Of a stretch of DNA of 64,000 bases, positions 54,801 to 64,000 are shown piece by piece. The notes under the pieces are model-generated. The model saw only the letters and a program-made list of their open reading frames with translations, searched no databases and was not told the origin of the DNA. How positions within the stretch are numbered: the first letter of the stretch is position 1; every line of letters starts with the position of its first letter. The stretch comes from Prinsepia uniflora. Lineage: Eukaryota; Streptophyta; Magnoliopsida; Rosales; Rosaceae. Position numbers and translations under genes: made by a program. Location of the stretch: contig CM064862.1 of assembly GCA_032719365.1 (NCBI GenBank), forward strand, positions 56,635,840 through 56,699,839, given 5' to 3'.

Positions 54801-57051
54801 TCACTCACTCACACGGTCACACTCAGCTCACACACTCAAACGATGGATGATGGAGGTGTGGTGTTTGTGGGTTTTGAAGAAAATGGAGAAATGTGCATAT
54901 AGGGGGGTGTTTCGGGTTTGTAGGAGATGAAAAAAATATGAAGATGATGATATTGATGGCTGATGAGAGGAGTGAAATGGAGGGTGAGGATTGAGAGATT
55001 AATTAGAAATGGAAGGCTAGGATTGATTGTTAGAAAAGATTAATTATAAAAGTAATTAAATAATATTATTAAATTTAATAGATCCACAATTTAGGGGATT
55101 GGGCTAATGGGACACTTGTCACTCATCCATGGGACCCACTCAAAATATCTGGCCAATCAGAATTTGCCAACTCAGCCCCGTCTCGAAGTACGTGCATAGT
55201 GAAATCGAACTTCCGTGACCCATAACTCTCCCGTTCGAAGTCCGATTTCAGTGTGCCGCCTGTCTATGGATTCGTATTGTCCCGATCTACGTAACGGTCC
55301 TTGGCCCTCAGCCATTGGACCTCTCGGTCAAAAAGTCAACATTTGACCCCTTTTAACCAAAATTACCAAAATGCCCCTAAACTTCCGAACGTCATAACTT
55401 CCTCCTCGAACGTCGGAATTGAACGTGCCACCTGTCTATCAACTCGTGACGTCATAAACTACGTCACTGTCATCCGTAAAAGTCCATTTGACCGCCCGAT
55501 TGAAAAGTCAACGTTTTGCCACCATCAGGGGCAAAACGATCATTTCGCATCGTTCGTCCGATTCTGCCCAATTAATCACGAATTAGCCTCACTAATCGTG
55601 ATTAGTCACTAATCTAATCCCGAAATTTGGGACGGGTCGTTACAATTAGAACCAGCCCAAAATCTCTGGGCGAGCAATGCTTCGGTTGCAGATTGGAAGC
55701 ATGGTCGAGAATCGAAGGAACTGAAGCTTGAAACTAAGGTCAGTTTTCTCAATTATGGCATAATGGATCTTCTACTAGGCTTGTGTAGATAATAATGCAA
55801 AGTTAGAGCGGATCAACAAGGTTTTAGAACCGGGTTAGGTCCCCTAGGTTGGGTCTAAGTTGTAGACCTGCTGGTCAACCCAACCTAAGGTGGAAAATAA
55901 TGAATAGTATTGCACGTGAATACCACGCGCAATGAAGGTATAGGGTGTGTGGGGGCACGTGCTAGCCCATCTCAAAATTTGGTTAACACAATTTTTGATG
56001 TATTCGATGTCACGAATCCAACGGTACAGTTTTCGAGATGAACAGACATCGTCTCGGGGTAATTTTGATTGTTTGACGTTTATGTGCTATTTTAAATAAG
56101 TTTAAAATCCCGGAAACTTAAGGCATTCAAATATGAGTCGATTGGGACAATTAGAATTGGTTTATTACAGACGGTAAAGGTTCTAGAAATTACGGAAGAG
56201 CGTGCAATTAGGAATTCGACTGCATGGACTGTGTGTTAGTGGACCTTTCTTTTCTTTAACTTATTATGCATCCATATTTAAGTATTTTAATTGCTTTGTT
56301 ATGTGATTTATGTGATGTTGGCTTGAGTATGATTTTTGGTGATTTTACAGAAATTATTGAAAACGCACATTTACGAGGTTTTAAATGATTTGTGTTTTGG
56401 GCTTAGGCTCGGATTCTAAGACGTGGATTTGGTTTTAGAAATTGTTATGTGTTATAAATATATGTTTTCTCGATATATGTATGTGGAATGTTGTGTTATG
56501 AAGAACCCTCCTCAAGATACTTGTTGATTGGTTAGTCTCATACGTCGATCTAGGCTCTGTTTCCCTAGCGGTTGGCCTATTGGTAATGCATAAATGATAT
56601 GATCATTTGATGTTGAGCAGCGAGGATGGGTTGGTTATGTGTGGATTTGGTTACAATTTTTTGATATAATTAAATATTCACTTGCTTTTTGATATCCTAC
56701 TATCTGCACGTGTTTCGAGATTTCTTGTTTAATACCCGTTTTATCGAAATTTAATGATTTATCATATGCATGCATAGTTTTATAAAATAAAGGGTAAATT
56801 TCTTATACTTTTGAACTATGTTTTTAAAATATTTAGTTTTGTCCATTCACATGTTTTTGTGTTTTTAATTAACCCTCCAGGACCGTTACACAAAATTTGA
56901 GGTTGTTTAAGAGGTGGAGGCATGAACTGAACAGAGTGTGAGTATCCCTTGTCTAACAAGGTTCGAGGGTAAAGTTGGTATTTGGGTTACTTGTCAGACA
57001 GGAGTAGAACCAGACGTGACTTTCAAGGTTAATTAGTGACGGGTGCTATCA
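51843..57051 (+). repeat. 5' LTR of the large-LTR element (interrupted by a solo LTR)
   Basis: Parts 51843-52472 and 55650-57051; the middle is the reverse solo LTR 52473-55644. It shares GATAAATAGG-type TATA plus a short GT run (about 52186-52221) with the other copy, as well as AGAACCAGCCCAA, a CACGTGAATACCACGCGC zone (55910-55930) and GGCTTAGGCTCGG. The bracket arms are GTTAGTGGACC (56236-56246) and GTCCATTCAC (56841-56850). Ends GGGTGCTATCA. Confidence 0.7.
52473..55644 (-). mobile_element. Solo LTR, reverse (3172 bp), with target ATTAG
   Basis: In reverse it begins TGTAACGACCCGTCCC and ends GGGTCCTGTCA. Perfect target duplication ATTAG (52468-52472, 55645-55649). Arms GTGAGTGGAC (52681-52690) and GTCCACTCAC (54039-54048) bracket the largest module in the window (about 1.37 kb), which includes GGTTCCCATAAACCGTCATC-type repeats at 53305-53390. 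It carries two U3 blocks (55250-55350 and 55380-55480) like the gag-only elements. Youngest layer of the 51.8-59.4 kb nest. Confidence 0.9.
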
Positions 57052-57054
57052 GCT

Positions 57055-57149
57055 TGGTATTAGAGCTAAGATTCTGAGTTGTGCTAGCTAATATCATGCC
57101 TCCGAGATGCAAGCCTCGTGCATGGCCTAGTAGTCTGATAAGTATATGA
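57055..57149 (+). pseudogene. Primer site and first codons of gag
   Basis: TGGTATTAGAGC (57055-57066), the initiator-Met primer site with one change, three bases after the LTR. Then ATG at 57096 gives MPPRCKPRAWPSSLISI and a stop. MPPR is the start seen in the intact gag of the reverse gag-only element. The rest of gag and pol are deleted; 57150-57249 has no recognisable content. Confidence 0.65.
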
Positions 57150-57249
57150 GCCCAGGATAGTTATAGGGTTGGAAATGGATCTGGACTATTAGAAGTGAGT
57201 TTAGAAGTGAAAGTCATAGTATTTGTTGGCATGTTGGACCCAGATGTGA

Positions 57250-59393
<2,144 letters not shown>

Positions 59394-59748
59394 CCAGTGC
59401 CATCGACCAGGAAGACGAGCATTCATCTAGATTGTGCTGGTTAGGGATGTTTTAGACGACGTGGTTCCTGTTCGGTTTGACCGGAGAGTTACATCTCGGT
59501 GGCCGCCTTCTGTTCCTTTAGCTCATCCTGTGTGGACTAAAGTATAGCAAGAGTGCTTTGTGTTGGTCTCCCCTTATGTGATTTCTGCTTTCAATTGCAG
59601 TGTTGCTCTTCTGGAGTTCAGTTATTTCTCATCAGAGTATCTCCATCATCTTGAGTATTGTCTCTGGGGTTAGGTTTGATCTGTTTTTATATCGCTCTCT
59701 TGAAAAATGAGTGTTGTTTAGCTCTCCATCATCTTCCTCGGTTGACAT
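59394..59748 (-). pseudogene. Gag start of the Tat-like element
   Basis: ATG at 59748 gives MSTEEDDGELNNTHFSRERY, continues to KMMEIL and a stop near 59632, then coding-like EITELQKSNTAIESR. It lies 60 bases downstream of the primer site, where gag is expected. The large-LTR element separates it from the rest of gag at 51842. Confidence 0.5.
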
Positions 59749-59807
59749 TGTGATCGCTAGGAAGATGGGACAGTAGTATGCGAGTTAGTGGGAGTACTTA
59801 CTCAGAA

Positions 59808-59825
59808 TTCCCACAGACAGCGCCA
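59808..59825 (-). other. Primer-binding site of the Tat-like element
   Basis: In reverse TGGCGCTGTCTGTGGGAA. This matches the TGGCGCCGTCTGTGGGAA site of Tat and Ogre type gypsy elements with one change (tRNA-Arg-type primer). It fixes the orientation and the LTR border. Confidence 0.88.
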
Positions 59826-59827
59826 AA

Positions 59828-60419
59828 TTTTTAGTCCTAAAATGGAGCTAATAGAATATGATATTACTTGTTGTCGGTAGGCCTTCTCGAGGTTGTGACT
59901 TGCAGGACAGAAGGAATATTATTTGATACCAAAGGGATTCTAGTTTAACAAACTCTGATGCTTAAGGCAATAGGCGAATAGGAGATCAAATATTTGTTAG
60001 GCAACATGGAGGTAGAGAGTAAGTAGAATTATGTTACCTTTGTGGGGGAAATGATCCATGTTTATAATGGTAATGAATGTGATGGTTGAACCCCAATGGT
60101 GTTGGGTACAACCATTTGTGAGATGCTGCCATGTGTCCCCGAGATTTGGGATGGAGAGTAGGTAGAAGTAAACCTCCTGGCATGTCAAGGGCTACTATTG
60201 TTAGGGATGCCAACCAAGGGTGTTGGTCCAAACTATCTACTGGTGAATTGTTAGACTTTCATGCGTTGCTTCTTATTCGGATTTGATATGCCCTTAGGTG
60301 CCGACTAGATAAGTGCCCTATGAGTGGCGACCATCTCGTTGGCCGACTGTGGTTAGCTTGATTGGTTGTCGTGCTGTTGTTGGTCCTCCATTGTGTGGTC
60401 GGTCGATAGGGTATCAACA
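59828..60419 (-). repeat. 5' LTR of the Tat-like element
   Basis: In reverse begins TGTTGATACC (60419) and ends next to the primer site. It aligns with 32535-33046 but is longer, mainly from an insert near 60091-60135. A TATAAACATGG segment (reverse of 60057-60067) may be its TATA box. Confidence 0.78.
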
Positions 60420-62100
60420 ATGAGGAATAATTCCATAATCCCCTTATTTGATACAATAATTTTAGAAGAAAGTGAGATATATATTGGGTATCCACTTCCT
60501 TTTTTTAGTGAAATTGGCAACAATATCACATTACCATTAAAATCAACCATAAATCCCCCTTCTATATATTCAACCATATTAGGTAATTACTTTTCCTATT
60601 TACGTTATATATATATATATATATATGAAGAAGAAGGTAAAGATTTTCATATGAAGATGAAGGGGAGGTTGCATTCTCTTCCTCTTCCTCTGCTTGCTGT
60701 TTTTTTCTCTTCTCTCTTTATATTCATCTTCATGTGCATCTAGAAAACTCAGAAATAGTTGCATAAGTAAACGATTACCAATTAGTATGTAAGTAGAAAC
60801 TAACCAGTAAATAATTATGAAACCATGGGAACCTAGAAAGAAAACCCATAAATTCGGAAATAGTTATGTAACTAAGTGGTTATTATTTGGTATTTGTAGT
60901 TAAATTTCATTGTAAAATGACATTTGTGCTAATTATTTTTTTATGAGTGTCGAATTCGAGACCTAAACCTTGTACTATAGTTGATTAGAGTACTATCATT
61001 AGGCCATTCATTACACACATGACCATCATGTTATTTGACATAAACTTTAGATGAGCACAATTACCGGCTAATTTATGATAATCATTACAAATTAAAGACG
61101 TTTCAATATACCGTTCATTTTTTACTTCTTCACATGATCCATCTAAATTTATCATGAAATTAACGTGTAAACAAAAGCAGGAAATTATGTAACGAGAGCA
61201 GTTTGTTACATCGTTGTATGAGAAAATAGAAAGAACCTATTATTGATTTGGAATCCAGAGGAATACGTTTGCCGGAGTGACATCCCATATAGCAAGTGTT
61301 TCTCCCTTAAGAATGATAAAAGGCTGGAAGATGTATTATTGATCTGGCCCAACTTATTTTGCAAAAATGGAGGTAGCCCACAGCCACTTTCAATGTTGGA
61401 AGGGGTTGGGACAAGCCATGGTGTTTACATGTCAATGTCAATGTCATGTGTAATAGGAACAAAGAGAATAACCGTGGTGTTGGTGTTGGTTTTGATTTTG
61501 AATAAGAAAAAACAAATGAATATTGTGGGGGTTGGTTCTGTAACCACCATTACTTGGAAAAAGAAGATGGATTCGCACATATCCATATCATGACATTACT
61601 AGTCTCACGGCAGAAGTATTTTAGCAAATATACGGTAAGCAGCTTACTTTTGTTTTTTCCTTTTTTAAACATGTAGAGTACGAGATAGTATCATCCTTTT
61701 TTTTTTTCTTCTAGAATTTATGACTTTAGAGTTTGTGTTTTATAATCATATCCTAAATATATTCATATATATATTTTGTGTTTCAATTTTTATATTAATA
61801 AACAGTGTTTTTTTTCAAAATTGCACCAAATCAGTGTCATAGCCAGGATTAGGATTGTGTATGGGCCTCTTACAAAATACATAAAAGAAAAGAAAAATAA
61901 ATTTTTTATTTGATTTAACTCATAATGGTATTCGAATACTTTTTTTTTTTGGGTTAAAGAGGTATTCAAATTGTTCAAATCTATATAATAATAAAGATTT
62001 ACAAAATCATACCATATTTTTACTGTTTCGTTACATAAAGATATATTGGCTAATGAAAATCCAAAGAGGGAATGTAATAAAAATAAGAAATTATAAACAG
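60420..62100. other. No gene seen; possible older genomic target DNA
   Basis: Outside the Tat-like element. A (TA)n run at 60606-60626. A 116-residue forward frame at 61243-61593 has no recognisable family and low-complexity Met/Ser and Val/Leu stretches; I do not call it a gene. The rest is AT-rich with many stops. Confidence 0.5.
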
Positions 62101-63559
62101 AGAGTTTACCTACCGTAAAGATAAACGGCTCGTCTAGCCGTGACCTTCCCTTGAATTCTCAAAACTTCTGTCACTCCACCCCTGCAGAGGCAGAATGATA
62201 GGATATGTCCCCAAAATTCTACGAAAATCGAACCGGTTATCCTTCCATCTATCAACTCCTGACATAAAAGGGATTATCCTACACTTATTCTTGGTTTGTT
62301 TCATGCCATAACCAAACAGAATTTGCCTCTTATAGGGTACCGCCCACTTTCGTCCCACTTACCCCACCAAGGGATGGAATTGACCGCCAGTTGAACCTAT
62401 TGGGCCTTGCTTTATTTTGCCAACTACATATTAGGAACAAAAAAAGCAAATCACCATACATTTCTTAACTACTCACATACGCTACAGTATTAACAAAAAT
62501 TACAATACCAATAAAGACTTTAGAACCACAAATATAAACATACTTAATACTCATAGCCATCAACACCTCTTATCCAAATTTCGTTTGTTACTTTAATTAT
62601 TCAAAATATAATTATAATCAAAACCTCAATTCTCTCCCATTAATTTAGAACTTCAAAGATGAACATATAAGTCAATGTAGAAATAAGCAAACATAATAGC
62701 CTATTCCAAAATTAACCATTTCTTAATCTTTTTAACAATATAAAGTTACATCCTTAACAATAAATTTATATAACAAACTTACATATATATATATATATAT
62801 CACATATTAGTTACCACTTTCCATCAATTTCTATTCATCATTATCAGTTCTAGGAGAAGAATTTATGTTCATAAGTAAGACTTTACTTATTCCCAATTTT
62901 AGAGTTAATTAGGAAATTCTTAGAAGAAAAACATAAAATCTTTGAACGAACATAACTTCCTCAAATGGTGTCTAATTAACTTAATTCTTGGACCATTGCC
63001 CTCAGAATTCCATTCTGAACATTTTTCATGTTAACCAAAACCTCATATTATGCTTCACGCGCTCGCACGCCCCAGTTGAGGTTGAGGACAACATTTGCGT
63101 GTGGGCTTCACGCGCTTGCGTAGAGGTTTTCTTCAACCTCTAGTAGGTCTGTAAGTCGAGTCGGGCGACCCGCGACTCTAACTCGATTGAAATTCATCTC
63201 TTTCTTCACCACTTCTTCTACTTTTTGCATCCAGATTCATCTCGTGTACTCTATATGAAGGTCTATAGGATTAAAATGCAGAGTAACGTACCTGATCGTT
63301 GTATCCAAACTTATCATTTTCAGCCAGAATTTCCAAGTCCATTTCCTTGACTTTTTTTGCGTCACCATTTCCTTGTTTTCGACCCAGTAAAATGAAAAGG
63401 GCTCGCAAAAGTTACTAGGACCCTTGGTTTCGAGTTACAAATCCTTAACTACAAATATCCCTTCACAGCCATGATCAAACTTTCACGACCATAAGGAACT
63501 TCTCAATTTCTGGGTCCTCAGCTCACCTCCAAACCTTCCCATCTTCTTCCCCCCCCCCC

Positions 63560-63610
<51 letters not shown>

Positions 63611-64000
63611 ATTCCCTCTTTTTCTCTGCCTCTCACCTCTTGTTTTCTCTGGTTTTTGGCTCTCGGGTGGACGGTGTGCATGGCTTCGGCCATGTTCGAC
63701 CGAACTCCCATTTTTCAATCATACCACTCATATATATAAGTGGGAGAATTTTAACGAGTCTTCTAGAGCAACACATATGAATCACATGTCCAAAATGTGA
63801 AATTACTAAATTACCCCTTAAGCCAAAATTACCATGATGCCCTTACATATTCCTGACTCGTAACATACTTATTTGAACTCCGTTTTCAACGTGCTACCTG
63901 TCTACGCACTTAGTAGTTCGAGACCTTTGTAAGGGTCTTTTCGAATTATCCAAAAGATGTCTTCATCACAAAGTCAACACTTTGATCAAAAAGTCAACTT
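62101..64000 (-). mobile_element. Reverse LTR, cut by the window end
   Basis: Parallels the reverse LTR 17073-18956: GGTACCGCCCACTTTCGTCC and GGGATGGAATT near 62340-62380, CTTCACGCGCTCGCACGCCC and CTTCACGCGCTTGCG (63054-63120) as the GC-rich zone, GTCGAGTCGGGCGACC near 63155, a short TATATATAAG near 63733, and U3 blocks with CTACCTGTCTACGCAC and AAAAGTCAACTT at the edge. The left border is not fixed and the right end is outside the window. Confidence 0.55.
63549..63607. repeat. C-run and (CT)n microsatellite
   Basis: A run of C (63549-63561) followed by about 23 CT repeats, inside the reverse LTR. RE-only reverse frames across it are artefacts. Confidence 0.97.

Noticed and set aside
59828..60419. 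Endogenous pararetrovirus (caulimovirus-type) sequence as source of the diverged LTR-like repeat
   Set aside because: The TGGCGCTGTCTGTGGGAA primer site, a paired second LTR with polypurine tract, and integrase text between them show a gypsy retrotransposon; pararetroviruses lack integrase and LTRs.
61243..61593. 116-residue forward frame as a possible host gene
   Set aside because: No family recognised, Met/Ser and Val/Leu simple stretches, no supporting splice or promoter signal.

Overview
This window is repeat-rich nuclear DNA from a flowering plant. It looks eudicot-like, but the sequence alone does not name a species. Almost all of it is LTR retrotransposons nested inside one another, on both strands and at very different ages. 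I found no host gene, tRNA, rRNA or CRISPR array that I can support.

Left third (1-32.5 kb): an old Ty3/gypsy element (gag plus protease only, full of stops) runs forward from the window start. A reverse solo LTR (2100-4795, duplicated target ACGAC) splits its gag. Its 3' hairpin-repeat array (6007-6389 and 14116-15165) is split by a nearly intact gag-only element with about 3-kb LTRs (6390-14115, target GCAAA). A diverged relative of that element lies in reverse at 21116-28721 (target CTACA). Both code only for a Gag protein (capsid core plus CCHC knuckle), and both stop at the same point just before the protease would begin. They fit the non-autonomous TR-GAG class. LTR fragments and a hAT-type MITE (30257-30943) fill the rest.

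Middle and right (32.5-60.4 kb): one large, degraded Ty3/gypsy element of the Tat type lies in reverse. From right to left it has a 5' LTR, a primer-binding site, gag, RT, RNase H, a second RNase H, integrase with a WEGPY motif, an extra gene on the opposite strand with its own TATA box and polyadenylation signal, a 69-bp tandem array, a polypurine tract and a 3' LTR. It has been hit by a very young Ty1/copia element in the extra gene (35117-40243, identical 208-bp LTRs, target GACCC), by solo LTRs at 44436-46645 and 48423-49709 (GTCTT), and by a large-LTR element at 51843-59393. That last element itself carries another solo LTR (52473-55644, ATTAG).

Right edge (60.4-64 kb): a short stretch with no recognised gene, then a reverse LTR that runs off the window.

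How the parts relate: the two gag-only elements can supply a capsid protein in principle but need reverse transcriptase and integrase from another gypsy element. The copia element is the only one with all enzyme domains in long open frames, but one in-frame stop separates its gag from its zinc knuckle and pol. Most large LTRs here share a design: duplicated target-proximal U3 blocks, a GC-rich CACGCGC hairpin, and an inverted repeat (GTGAGTGGAC / GTCCACTCAC) that brackets a variable, often repeat-filled module. That shared design is the least explained structure in the window.
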